Shown: positions 54,001 to 64,000 of the stretch, piece after piece | Numbering within the stretch: position 1 is the first letter of the stretch | Layout of the letters: every line of letters starts with the position of its first letter | From: Pyropia yezoensis | Taxonomy: Eukaryota > Rhodophyta > Bangiophyceae > Bangiales > Bangiaceae | DNA length: 64,000 bases | Direction of reading: 5' to 3' | Assembly: GCA_009829735.1 (NCBI GenBank) | Contig: CM020618.1 | Coordinates: 16,787,346-16,851,345, forward strand | The notes under the pieces: generated by a model | Databases searched by the model: none | What the model was told of the DNA's origin: nothing | The model's input: only the letters and a program-made list of their open reading frames with translations | Translations under genes and position numbers: made by a program

Positions 54001-55098
54001 CGATGTTGGGTTGCCCCAATGGTACCCAAGGCCCCGCCTGTCCACATGACGTCATGCTTTCCTAGCATCCGTCGTACCCCTTCGGCTACCGAAGGGGGAA
54101 GGTGGTCGAGGTCAGCCTCGGCCAGTGCCTTCAATGCTTCTTGGTCCTTCGGCGGAATATCCGCCGGTAATGATGGTCGACTAGGCTTCCCGTCATCGGG
54201 TTGCTGTCGCTCGGTGGTCTCGGCGACCGCCAGCACCTCAAGTGGTTCCACTTGACCTTCCTTGTCAGGGGTAAGGATATCTCCGTCGTAGAGCTCGGCA
54301 ATCCCGAGGATAGTTCCCTTCGGGAGGGTGACTGCCTTACGGCGATAGTTCGCCATCACTAGGAGGGACGACCCTCCTGCTGGGAGGTCTATGAGACCGT
54401 TGGCCATGGTCAACCCATGCCGCTTGTACGTCCGCAAGTTGGACTTGACTCTGCAGATGCCTGCGAGGTCACAATTAACCGGGAGGACTGTCTCCGACAA
54501 CGCCTCAAAGCGAGTTCGCTTGGCCAACCGAAGTGTCTTCGGCTCGACACTTGCGTACACCTCAGCCACGTTAACGTGGCTCCCTTGTAGCGTCAGGTCC
54601 CTGACGATAGCCGTGTGTCCTCGCTTCGTCCCGTCGGCTTCTTGAAGCTCGACGGTCCTCCGGCCTGGCCGGATTGCATCAACGTGAACGTTGATGAAGG
54701 TGCACCCCAGTATGCAGGGCACCGATAGGGTCTCACACACCAGGAAGTCGACGTCCCGTGGTGAGTTCCCCGATGGTAACCCGCAGCGACATCGCTGCGG
54801 TCGTACGAATGAGGCGACCATTCGCGTCCTTGATGGTGGGTCCCCGAGTCACTCTGACTCGCGGAAGCCACTTGTCCGGGAGGGTGTCCTTCCGGATAAG
54901 GTTGGGTCCAGCCCCAGTATCCAGTACAGGGTAGTACGATCGTGTCGACTGGGGGTCAACCCCCAGTGTAGCTGATACCTTGAAGTTCTCCAAGGTGAAC
55001 AGTACGTGGCCTACACCGATATCCGGTGTAGCTCGGGCATCCTGAACAGGGCCCTTGTCTGGTTCCATGTGACTGGGCTTCCCGTCCCCTCCTCCCAA
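51091..55098 (-). CDS. pol of element B (protease, RT, RNase H, integrase, chromodomain)
   Basis: On the minus strand the domain order is protease (DTG near 54930), RT (YLDD near 53515), RNase H (about 52800-53080), integrase zinc domain (near 52240-52370), integrase core (HPQTNGQVERFNRT near 51855-51900), C-terminal integrase domain and chromodomain (PSYVKVMWVGY near 51170-51210). This makes family 1 a chromovirus as well. The copy has about two to three breaks. Confidence 0.88.
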
Positions 55099-55266
55099 CC
55101 TTGGTGGTTGGTCATCAATCCCCTGACGCCGTGTCGTCGGGGCCGGAAGGTGTACCCGGGGGTTGATGCGGCGGTCGGCTCAACCGCGCTCTCCGTGGGG
55201 CTTTCCCCGCGGTACTCCGGGGTGGCTTGCCTGGGTTACCCCAGCGCCCCCCGGTCATCCTTCCTC

Positions 55267-57455
55267 TTACTCGTTTCCCGCCCTTGGTAGGGGTGCTGTC
55301 CGCCGGGCCATCCGGCTGAGGAGGTGCCTCCTCGACGGCCAGTACTCCACCTGGAGCTGGCTGCCTACTCGGTGCGGGTCCGGGTGGTCTGGCGGGATAC
55401 CCCCCTGTGGATGCCTTGCGTTGCGCCGCTGCCCTCCGAGACTCCTCGGGGATAAGTGGGCAGAAAGACACCCAGTGCTGGGGATCCCCGCACAACATAC
55501 ATCCGGACGTGCCGGTCCCCCTTGAGTTCGCATCGGGGTAGCCCCGTAGCTGCGGTTGCCTCCCTCGGGCGCCCGAGTGCCTGCTCCCTGGTAGGCCTTG
55601 GGTCCTTGGGTCAACCGGAACATGGACTCCCCCAACCGGTTGGGTCGGCCCGCAATCTGCGGAGGTGCCTCCGTGCGCACCGCCCATGTTGGCAAGGGTT
55701 GGTGAGGGTTACCCGTCACCGGGGAGTACCCCGTAGTCCGCACATACGGGACGCGCCGTCCCGTTCCTTCGTTGACCTGGAACTGGGTTCCAGCCGGGGC
55801 GATGTACGCTACCGTACCATGTTCATCAATCACCGGCGTCGCCGGTAGCAACAGGTGGCCCTGTTGGTCGACTAGAGGTTCATCCTCACCAATAGGGGTA
55901 TGTTCGGTCGCCACCAGTACTGGTGCGGCCTTACGTTCCACCTTCTCTTGCCTCGGTACCGGGGTAAGACTGGGTTTGCCTCCCTCACCCTTGGGCTTCG
56001 GGGCCAAGGTACACTCCGGGTGTAGCACCCGGTAGGCGTCCCCTAGGGACTTGCACATGTGCATCAGTCGACTGAAGTTCGTCCGGGCCGTATTGGCTCC
56101 CCGTGCGGATATCCGCACGTAGTTGGGTACTCCTGCGAACAGGATGGCCCGTAGTTCCCCTTCACCGAGGAGCTTCCCCAGCTCGTAGTCGAGCTCTTGG
56201 ATCCGGGCGTCCAAACATCTCCTCATCCTCCCAGCTCTGGGCGGTGGCAGTGCGCAGGGCCCGGTAGTGGTCCTCGCACTTGTCCTCACTGAGTTAACTG
56301 CTCAGCAGCTCCTTGAGAATCCCACGGTAATCCATGGGGGTGGCTGCGACCCTCATTCCCGGCATCGGGGATGCCTGGCGAAGAATGCCTCGCACCCGTT
56401 CATCAACAAAGAACGGGAGGATCTCCAGCGCCAGCCCCTCGTTAACGAGGGCCTTGTCCGCGGCTGCCTTGAAACTAGTCAAGAAGCCGATAACTGCCAA
56501 CGGGCGTCCGTTGGGGCCTCCGAACATAGGGACTCCCTTCATAAGGGTCTGCATAGAGCGGATCGCCCTATGCGACGTATTACGCATCGATTCCGATACG
56601 GTGGTAGAGCGGTCCTCCAAACGATAACGTTCGGAGTCAGTACCGACCGGAAGACCTCGTTGACGATCTCCGTGTCAGCGTCCTGGATATCCAGTCCGCT
56701 TCGCCAGTTGATGAGCAAACTCATCGGACTCCATCCGCTTCAGTAGGCTCGCCAGTTACCTGCGCGGTTATAGCTTCCACCACTGAAGATGGTACTTTCA
56801 GGCGTCGGCACCTCGGGAACCCGAGTTGCCTGGCTTTCGTCGTCGAGGGGATACTGTGAGAGGGTACCCCCTCCCCCAATACCGACTCTCCACCGGCGTA
56901 AGTATCCGCCGGGTCGGGTCCGCGGAGTCCGCTTCGGGTGCTCCGAGCGTATCGCTCCGTGTGACTCCGTTCCAACTCTGCCGACGAGTCGGATCCATAC
57001 CCATTGTGTCCGGGGGTTGTCCAGGAGTAGCAACACCGGGGTTGACCTGGTGGACTCCGAAAGTAGTCCGGCCGGTTCGAACCGTACTGGTGTGGGAGGA
57101 ACACGACGGGGTCCCGTCGTGTGGCGTGTTGACATCAACACTGCCATCGCGTCCTCCGTCCGCTCCTGGCGAGCGTCGAGTCCGGAAAACCGGGCCTCGA
57201 TGCGGGCCAATGATGCATCAGGGAATCCCCTGGTGAAGGAGGCGGCGGAGTGAGGTCGGTCGATGACAGTTGAGGCGGACCCCCGCCTCCTGCCGTCCGA
57301 GCCGTGCCAAACGTCGATCCGGCACCGGAAAGCATTGGCGTCTCAATGTTGTCGATCGGGTTCCCGATCCCAGTTCCCGTAGTCACCTCCGGGGTCGGCG
57401 TCGACGCCGATCCGTCATCTTGAACGTTCCCCGTCTCTTGGGTAGACATCGTCAC
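55267..57455 (-). pseudogene. gag of element B (family 1), broken
   Basis: Same protein as the gag of element A, with capsid-like region and CCHC knuckle still recognisable. The copy has about five breaks, so it is a fossil. Confidence 0.85.
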
Positions 57456-57658
57456 AGTCAGTCGACCGACGTAACAATCACCACGAATAAGAGAGCGAGG
57501 GGGTAGATTGGGGAGAGTAACAGTAGATCACCGTCACAGGTAAAAACTCAACACAATCGATCAGGTCGCAACACCACGAGTACAAGAAAAGGACCGGATC
57601 CCTATCCGTGTGCCAGGGCCGAAGACGGCGTCACCACAAGGGTGACGGAAACCCGTCC

Positions 57659-57673
57659 CCTGCTGCTCCACCA
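57659..57673 (-). other. primer-binding site of element B
   Basis: The reverse complement reads TGGTGGAGCAGCAGG, identical to the site in element A, one base from the LTR edge. Confidence 0.7.
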
Positions 57674-57674
57674 A

Positions 57675-57838
57675 TGTAGCACAATAGGGATCCGTCGCAC
57701 GTCCACTCTCAGAGAACACTCACCAAAGGGGATCGGCACCAACGTCACCGGGAGGCCAAGGTTGCTGTCCTTGGAGCGCAAGCCACGGGACCAAGATGGG
57801 AGCCCAAATGGGAGGGGTTTGTTGTTCTACCTTGGCCG
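57675..57838 (-). repeat. family 1 LTR (5' LTR of element B, cut by gap)
   Basis: The first 164 bases of an LTR in inverted orientation, up to the run of N. Two differences to the partner LTR at 47293 by eye. Confidence 0.93.
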
Positions 57839-58338
57839 NNNNNNNNNNNNNNNNNNNNNNNNNNNNNNNNNNNNNNNNNNNNNNNNNNNNNNNNNNNNNN
57901 NNNNNNNNNNNNNNNNNNNNNNNNNNNNNNNNNNNNNNNNNNNNNNNNNNNNNNNNNNNNNNNNNNNNNNNNNNNNNNNNNNNNNNNNNNNNNNNNNNNN
58001 NNNNNNNNNNNNNNNNNNNNNNNNNNNNNNNNNNNNNNNNNNNNNNNNNNNNNNNNNNNNNNNNNNNNNNNNNNNNNNNNNNNNNNNNNNNNNNNNNNNN
58101 NNNNNNNNNNNNNNNNNNNNNNNNNNNNNNNNNNNNNNNNNNNNNNNNNNNNNNNNNNNNNNNNNNNNNNNNNNNNNNNNNNNNNNNNNNNNNNNNNNNN
58201 NNNNNNNNNNNNNNNNNNNNNNNNNNNNNNNNNNNNNNNNNNNNNNNNNNNNNNNNNNNNNNNNNNNNNNNNNNNNNNNNNNNNNNNNNNNNNNNNNNNN
58301 NNNNNNNNNNNNNNNNNNNNNNNNNNNNNNNNNNNNNN
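57839..58338. other. assembly gap, 500 N
   Basis: A second placeholder gap of exactly 500 bases. An inverted LTR of element B lies on its left. The antisense-ORF region of a plus-oriented family 1 element lies on its right. Confidence 0.99.
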
Positions 58339-60178
58339 GGTCAGGAACGGCCTCGGTGGACGCCCACCCATGGCAACTAGGCTCACCCGGCTGAGTACGC
58401 CGGACACGCAACGAGTGACGAGGCAAGGGGGAGCCCCAGCCTGCGGGTCCCGGTACGGGGAAGGGCCAACACCCCAGCCCAGTTCACGGCATCGTGAACA
58501 GCCAGCAGGGCTTCGAACTCCCGGGCCAACCCGGTCTTGGCAGCTATCAGATCCACGCCCAACTGCGCGATGTGCCGACGGACACCCGTCGGAAGATGAA
58601 ACAGACGACCCTGCCGGCGGACGGACAGCAAGAAGGATGAAGCCTGCCCGAGGGTAACCTCAAGGGTGAAGGTACCCTGCAACGGGTGGACCGGTCGCGA
58701 GGCCAACACACTCCCGAAGTAGCGAAGAGGAGCCGGTGTCAAACCGGAAAGCAGGGGCGGGTTCCCACCCCTCCTGCCATAGCGGCGGGCGCACGGGAGT
58801 GTATACCGGAGCACGACCGTTGCCGGTCTGCAACGCACACGTTATATCCGTGCGGAACGCATCCGCCATGACACCATGGTTACGTCGCCAACTCGACGCC
58901 GACTTCAACCCCGCCATGGGCGGGTAGGGAGCCGTCAACGACAGATACGGGGTACCCCCGGGTAGTAGTCAAAGTCGGGATACCGACCGGTACGGCTCAC
59001 CGTCTCCCCAAACGCAACCGGCTCCGCCGCCGCCGCAATCCCCGAGCACTAGCCGGGTAGTCAATCTCCCGCGGCAACGCGGGGGCAATCAAGTCGCAGA
59101 CCCCGAAGTTGGGGTCGAGGTAGACCTCACCCCGTCCCACCCGGGTGCGCCAGAGCTGCGCATGCCGGTCGTCCGGCTGACTCAGGATCCAATGGTGTTC
59201 CACCCGGACCGCGTTCGGCTGGTTGACCAGCCGCACCAACTTCCGCTCCCAGCACGGGTCCACCTTGACGCGCCGGGAGGATTCTCCACGGGGATGCACC
59301 AGGTGGAAGTCCACCCGCATACGCCCATCGGACTCCATCGACTCTTGCACCGTGAGGCCTCGAACCCGAGCCACCAAGTCGGACACCGACATGGCGGGTT
59401 GACCCGCCGCCACGGCGACGCCGCCACCCAACGGGGCAACCCGGGCAGGACCAGGAAGAATCGGGGGCGCCGGGGGACGCACCACCGGCAGAGGGGCCGA
59501 CGTCGGAGATGGACGAGGCCGAGGAGGAAGAAGAAGGGCGGGCGCCCGCCCGGAGTAACTCCCGGTGTCAACCGCCATGGGAGAAGGAGCGTCTTGACCG
59601 CTCGACGCCCGCGGCACCGCAGGTACGGCACCGGCGCCGGTACCACCCGTCGGCGTAGCCCCCGCCTCGGAAGGGAAGGCACTTGGACAGCCTCCGGAGC
59701 CGGAGCCCCGGCCGTGCGGACACCCGCACCGTCTTGACCCGCCGCACCGGGTGTCGCACCGCCACCACCACCCGCGTCAACGTCGGGACCGCCTCGAGGA
59801 GTCACCGCCCGGACACCCGGACCACCTTGACCAGCCGGAGTCGGCTGCGGGTCGCGACCTCCGCCGCAGGGCGGACCATCTTGAGGTACCTGCGGTGAGC
59901 CGGCACCGGCACCAGGCCCCATCCGGGCAGCCGGCAGAGAGGGGTAGAAGCCGCCACGCCCGTTGACCGCCGGGTTGACCTCCGGCCGACGGCACCGTCG
60001 TGCCGCTGCACACGGACGACAGTCCTCCGGCCGACAGACGGACGGACACCGCAGGCCCGTCGTCGTCAGACGAGCTCACCCCGTAACGCGCGGCGTCGGG
60101 ACCGACAGGCGCGTCGTCCTCCATCTCCTCCCCGATCAGGAGGTCTTCCTCCTCTTCAAGCACCTGGGGATAGGACAT
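58339..60178 (-). pseudogene. antisense ORF of family 1, element A copy (broken, partial)
   Basis: Homologous to the 789-codon frame of element B over its whole visible length. It starts at the matching Met (MSYPQV) and its C-terminal part is lost in the gap. The folded-region sequence (for example RGEVYLDPNFGVCDLIAPAL) is nearly identical between copies, while the Gly/Pro-rich part has diverged. About five breaks. Confidence 0.8.
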
Positions 60179-60745
60179 GATAACGGGGGCGGAATCCCCC
60201 GCGCCCACAAGCCGTCGACGGCTACAACCCGGTACGGTGGGATAACCGGGACGAGCCAGGGAAGCGCGGACACCCGCGCTTATGACCACAAACGGCCACG
60301 CGAAGCGCCGCAGGCACGCGGGTCGACCCGCGCCCCACGGGGCTACGACCGGCTCCACCCAGGCACCTGGGCGGGACGGGGCCACACCCACACACGGGTA
60401 AGTAAGGGGGGTCACCCCAACCGCCCCCACGCAACGCGGGCAGCCCCCGCCCCCCACTCAATCGTCCACAAGAGAGGGGCCCCTCTACCACCAGGCACCT
60501 GGTGGCGGATCCGCTTGCACCACCCCTCGGAAAGGGGGTCGTGAACAAAAACCCGCATCGGGAAATTAACGGTCCGGAAAACGGATCGTGTGTGTACCAC
60601 ACAAAGGGGGCACCCCCCTCGGACAACCTCGAAAAGGGGTGTCTGTCGCGACGGGGCGCAAAGCCCCACCCGACGGGTAAACAGTCACGCGACCCACTTA
60701 CATTCGGTAACCCGAATGCAACTCGACCGAGGACGGGCCGAATCT

Positions 60746-60757
60746 AAGGGGGGGATA
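60746..60757 (+). other. polypurine tract of element A
   Basis: AAGGGGGGGATA directly before the LTR, as in element B. Confidence 0.75.
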
Positions 60758-61119
60758 TGTAGCAATATGGTTGTCCGTATTGTGACCCTAATATTTGGGG
60801 GGCTACTTCTAATCCTTAACTTTCAATTTGAGAGTCCGTACTGGTCACGGTATCTATAAGTTACGTATGACCAGAGGGACTTGCATCTTGGGGTGGAGGG
60901 TAGTTAGTAGTGTCTCCGAGGGTTTATAACGAGGGGGCCGGTGGCGAATCCACCGCCGGCCAAGGTAGAACAACAAACCCCTCCCATTTGGGCTCCCATC
61001 TTGGTCCCGTGGCTTGCGCTCCAAGGACAGCAACCTTGGCCTCCCGGCGACGTTGGTGCCGATCCCCTTGGTGAGTGTTCCCTGAGAGTGGACGTGCGAC
61101 GGATTCCTATTGTGCTACA
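60758..61119 (+). repeat. family 1 LTR (3' LTR of element A)
   Basis: 362 bases, TGTAGCA...TGCTACA. Three differences by eye to the LTR at 32008, against more differences to the element B and D copies. Confidence 0.95.
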
Positions 61120-61124
61120 CGGAC
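61120..61124. repeat. target-site duplication, right copy (CGGAC)
   Basis: Identical to 32003-32007. A chance match of five bases is about one in a thousand. Confidence 0.65.
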
Positions 61125-61343
61125 ACGTGCACCCGTCGGGTGTGACCCTCGGTCTGTGTAACCGGTGCTACCAGAGGGACCGCCGCGGCAGCGGTTGGTC
61201 CAAGCGAGCACGGTCGGACGACTGTCGCTCGACGAGGCAACGCAAGTGGGCCCCCCACACCGGCTCTCTACGCCCCGGCCCCAGGCATTTTGCCTTGGCT
61301 GTGGGGCCTTGACAAGGCAGGGGCTCAGATGGCTCTTCCAATG
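61125..61343. other. short spacer between element A and fragment D
   Basis: About 220 bases of sequence unrelated to the elements. No gene seen. Confidence 0.5.
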
Positions 61344-61704
61344 TGTAGCACAATAGGAAACCGTCGCACGTCCACTCTCAGGGAACACTCACCAAGGGGG
61401 ATCGGCACCAACGTCACCGGGAGGCCAAGGTTGCTGTCCTCGGAGCGCAAGCCACGGGACCAAGATGGGAGCCCAAATGGGAGGGGTTTGTTGTTCTACC
61501 ATGGCCGGCGGTGGATTCGCCGCCGGCCCCCTCGTTATAAACCCTCGGAGCCACCACTAACTACCCTCCCCCCAAGATGCAAGTCCCTCTGGTCATACGT
61601 AACATATAGATACCGTGAACAATGCGGACTCCCAAATAGAAAGTTAAGGGATAGAAGTAGTCCCCCTATATTAGGGTCACAATACGGTCATCCATATTGC
61701 TACA
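61344..61704 (-). repeat. family 1 LTR (3' LTR of fragment D)
   Basis: 361 bases with intact TGTAGCA and TGCTACA ends, in inverted orientation. Confidence 0.92.
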
Positions 61705-61974
61705 TATCCCCCCCTTAGATTCGGCCCGTCCTCGGGTCGAGTTGCATTCGGCTTTCCGAATGTAAGTGGGTCACGTGACCGTTTAACAGTCTGGTGGGCT
61801 TTGCGCCCTGTCGCGGCAGACACCCCTTGTCGGGGTTGATTGAGGGGGGTGCCCCCCTTTGTGTGGCACACACGATCCGTTTTCCGGACCGTTGAATTCC
61901 CGATGCGGGTTTTGTGTCACGACCCCCTCTTCTGGGGGTGGTGCAAGCGGATCCGCCACCAGGCGTCTGGTGGT
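61344..61974 (-). mobile_element. fragment D: family 1 element, 3' end only
   Basis: An inverted family 1 LTR (61344-61704), polypurine tract and about 270 bases of the leader region. It then breaks off where element E has inserted. It is clearly more diverged from A and B than they are from each other, so it is the oldest family 1 copy in the window. It is broken and only partly present. Confidence 0.88.
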
Positions 61975-62306
61975 TGTGGTATAAAACTCGATCCTCTCAG
62001 ACACGTGTCAATGTCCCTCGGGGGAAAGGGACAGGTAACACAGAAAGGGGAACTACGAGAGTTGTATGCCTGTTGCCTCACGTGCCTGCTCGGAGAGCAA
62101 ACAGATACGCACGGTAGTGCACACGGGGAAGAGGAAAGCAAACGCGCAGTTGTCTTTTCCTGAGGGCGCGGGCCAAAGGCGCCTCGCTGTCCCTCTTAAC
62201 GTGCATCTGGGGGAGCCTCGGCGCGTTGGCCAGGGAGCCCCCCCCCCCCCTCACCCCGAGTGGCCCCAACCCGAGTCTAACCTCGTCAGGTCTGGGGCCA
62301 CTTGCA
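61975..62306 (-). repeat. family 2 LTR (3' LTR of element E)
   Basis: About 332 bases, the reverse complement of the element C LTR with scattered differences and small length changes. Termini TG and CA. Confidence 0.82.
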
Positions 62307-62732
62307 CGACTAAATCTATTCCCACTCACTAATCTCACACTCAAACTTTCTCAATTCAAGTCCCTGACAAATATGCAAGAACCCATCAGAAATCCCTCTC
62401 CCACGTGTGGATAGCGTAGTCCACTGCATCCCAGTGCCGGGCACGGGCCACGGCCGCCAACCATCACCACACAGCGGGCGTGTTCTGGCACCTGGTACCC
62501 TCTGGTCGGCATCCCAGGTCGGCGCCAAGTCGGGGCCAGGGATGCTACATAGCTCCCTACCTAGTCCGGCACGTCTTCGGGCCGTACCAGGTGCCACCGT
62601 ACACAGCCTCGAGCACGTCCACACCGGTGCCGAGGTCGAGCGTCATCACCCCAGGCGTGATCACCTTCTCCAGCCCTGCACCCCCCCCTCTCCTTCACCT
62701 CGACCTTTCCGCTCCCCCGGATTCTGGACGAC

Positions 62733-64000
62733 ATGTCCAGCTCTGAGGTCCTGGTTGGGCCCGCGGCTCCGGCGGCGAGTGTTGCGGAGGAGAGTTCGGG
62801 TGGCCTTGCCCCTCTCCTGCCTCCGGTTCCTCGGATGTCGGTGCCGGCGCCGGTCGTCACGGCGGAGACGGATCGAGTGCCCCCGGCTTCAGCGTCGCGC
62901 CCGGTCGAGGCCTCGCCGGCGGGTCTCCCGGAGATGCTTCTTGGGCAGGATCCTCTGGCGGCCCGGCGCTCCTCCACGGTGGTCGGCAACGCCAGCGCGG
63001 CCCAGTGCCAGCAAGATTGTCTGGTCATCTGGCGCAAGGAACTCCAGCGCGGGGTCTTGACGGAGATGGACAAGACGCGTCTCCACGTGGCGGACCAGAT
63101 GCGCCTGGCTCAAGACCGCTCCCAGAGCTTTTCGGGTTCCTCTTGGGTTGCCCGTCTGGAGGATCTCCCCTTCGCGCTGGTGCTGGATCTTTCCCTGACC
63201 GAGCGTCGCGTGTCTGCGTCCGTTCTCCGGTGGCCGGAGGAGGACGGTTACGTCCGTCGGGCGCTCCAGGTCTGGGACGAGGCGCTCAAGGGGTCGGGGA
63301 GTCTGAATTGTGACCCCCGTCCGAGCATGGTCGCTCTGGAGCCGCCGTTCTTGACCCGGAAGTACTTTATGTTGTCGCCGGCGCGGGAGCGAGGTGAGCG
63401 GCGTGGGCGCCGGCGGGACTACATCGCGAGCTGCAACCACCAGAATTCTCGAAGCTGGACAAGGCCAACTGGGCGGCGTACTACCCCAAGGTCATCCCGC
63501 AGCAGCAGGAAGTCGAGATCCCGGTCGGGTTTGCTCCGTCCAGCATCCCCTTTACGTGGTACTTCCTGAACGCCCTGACCTAGGCGTCGATCAAGGGCTT
63601 TTTCCATTCCATCCCGTACATGATGTACACCTCCGAGATGACGGTCTTGGCTGCCAACCACTGGCTCCACGAGGTCTTGGTGTCTAACCGGCTCTGGCTT
63701 CTCCCAGACCTCATGATGGTCTGGATCGTCAACAAGCTGACCGTCGACTTCCTGTGCAGCCAGGACGAGGAATAAAAGGAGCGCTTCCAGGCGATGATCG
63801 ACTTCCGGCGTCAACTCCCGGTGCATGACCGGAGCTTCTTGAATCTGATTGCCGACCAGAACAGCCCGCATCGGGATGGCCCGGGTTGTGTGCAGGTGGT
63901 CTACCAGTCTTCTCCGGCCAAGGTGCAGCTGGCGACGCCGCTGCCGGCGTGGCCGCGGCTGGGAGGTCTTCCTGCGCCGGCCGCTCTGGATCCTCCGCCG
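62733..64000 (+). pseudogene. antisense ORF of family 2, element E copy (broken, partial)
   Basis: Homologous to 45308 downwards in element C from the shared start MSSSE, through the folded region, to the window edge. Protein similarity is strong despite a few breaks in this copy (about three to four). It continues outside the window. Confidence 0.8.

Larger units (their letters stand above)
47293..57838 (-). mobile_element. element B: Ty3/gypsy chromovirus, family 1
   Basis: Reading on the minus strand: 5' LTR (57675 rightwards, cut by a gap), primer-binding site, gag, pol, tandem hairpins, an antisense frame on the plus strand, polypurine tract and 3' LTR (47293-47654). The full length would be about 10.7 kb. 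The visible 164 bases of the two LTRs differ at two positions by eye and share variants not seen in element A, which supports pairing them as one insertion. It is broken, with about six to eight breaks, mostly in gag. The right target-site copy is hidden by the gap. Confidence 0.93.
58339..61119 (+). mobile_element. element A, 3' part: Ty3/gypsy family 1
   Basis: The 3' end of a plus-oriented family 1 element: antisense frame (on the minus strand), leader, polypurine tract and 3' LTR. Orientation, LTR identity and the CGGAC flank assign it to the insertion that begins at 32008. What is absent between the two parts corresponds to about 2.5 kb of element B (end of pol and start of the antisense region), so a complete A would be about 10.8 kb. 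Confidence 0.8.
61975..64000 (-). mobile_element. element E: family 2 chromovirus, 3' portion, runs off the window
   Basis: An inverted family 2 LTR (61975-62306) followed by the leader and the antisense frame on the plus strand. gag-pol would lie beyond the window end. It is inserted into the leader of fragment D, so it is younger than D. The copy is broken. Confidence 0.88.

Noticed and set aside
1-64000. tRNA or rRNA genes, CRISPR arrays, bacterial operons
   Set aside because: I found no tRNA B-box in a plausible fold, no rRNA and no spaced repeat array. The spliced genes and LTR elements show eukaryotic nuclear DNA. A covariance-model scan would be needed to exclude small RNA genes fully.

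Overview
The window is GC-rich nuclear DNA from a eukaryotic alga. Most host genes are intronless or carry one or two short GT-AG introns, with donors such as GTGCGT, GTACGT and GTAGGC. Proteins are rich in Ala, Gly and Pro runs. The mix of a full-length proton-translocating transhydrogenase, a plant/animal-type N-glycan GlcNAc-transferase I, a nuclear MgtC-family gene and abundant chromoviral Ty3 retrotransposons fits a red macroalga (Bangiophyceae, Porphyra/Pyropia-like) best. This is inference; a GC-rich green alga is the main alternative.

Host-gene half (1-32007). In order: a type I membrane protein of unknown role (+, 2700-3815); an NmrA-like Rossmann protein (-, 4428-5564); a YqgF/RuvX nuclease-fold protein with three exons (+, 6317-7586); cytosolic ribosomal protein S16/uS9 with three exons (-, 7946-9092); a weak acidic ORF (-, 10155-10433); NAD(P) transhydrogenase with two exons (-, 13552-17118); a Golgi-type GT25 glycosyltransferase (+, 18353-20815); a [2Fe-2S] ferredoxin-like protein read across long homopolymers (+, 22390-22935); GlcNAc-transferase I (MGAT1, +, 23579-25318); a divergent class II photolyase-like protein with a glycine-rich tail (+, 26845-29043); and an MgtC/SapB-family membrane protein with two exons (-, 29821-31460). 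The spacers are simple repeats, homopolymers and GC-rich sequence in which I support no gene.

Retrotransposon half (32008-64000). Two unrelated Ty3/gypsy chromovirus families are present. Family 1 has 362-bp LTRs, TGTAGCA...TGCTACA. It is represented by element A (two parts, 32008-37562 and 58339-61119), element B (minus strand, 47293-57838 and into a gap) and fragment D (61344-61974). Family 2 has about 330-bp LTRs and is represented by element C (38063-46063) and element E (61975 to the window end, inserted into D). Two 500-N placeholder gaps (37563-38062 and 57839-58338) cut through elements. The two parts of A share the 5-bp flank CGGAC. They therefore look like the two ends of one insertion, with the 19.8-kb contig between the gaps either nested in it or misplaced by scaffolding.

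The most unusual signal is that both families carry a long open reading frame on the opposite strand to gag-pol, between the end of pol and the 3' LTR. It converges tail to tail with pol, and its start lies beside the LTR. The family 1 frame is 789 codons in B, with a second copy in A. The family 2 frame is about 602 codons in C, with a second copy in E. The two antisense proteins do not resemble each other or any family I recognise. In B, four 24-bp units, each containing a hairpin, sit between the two converging frames. I treat all LTR elements here as fossils: most copies are visibly broken.
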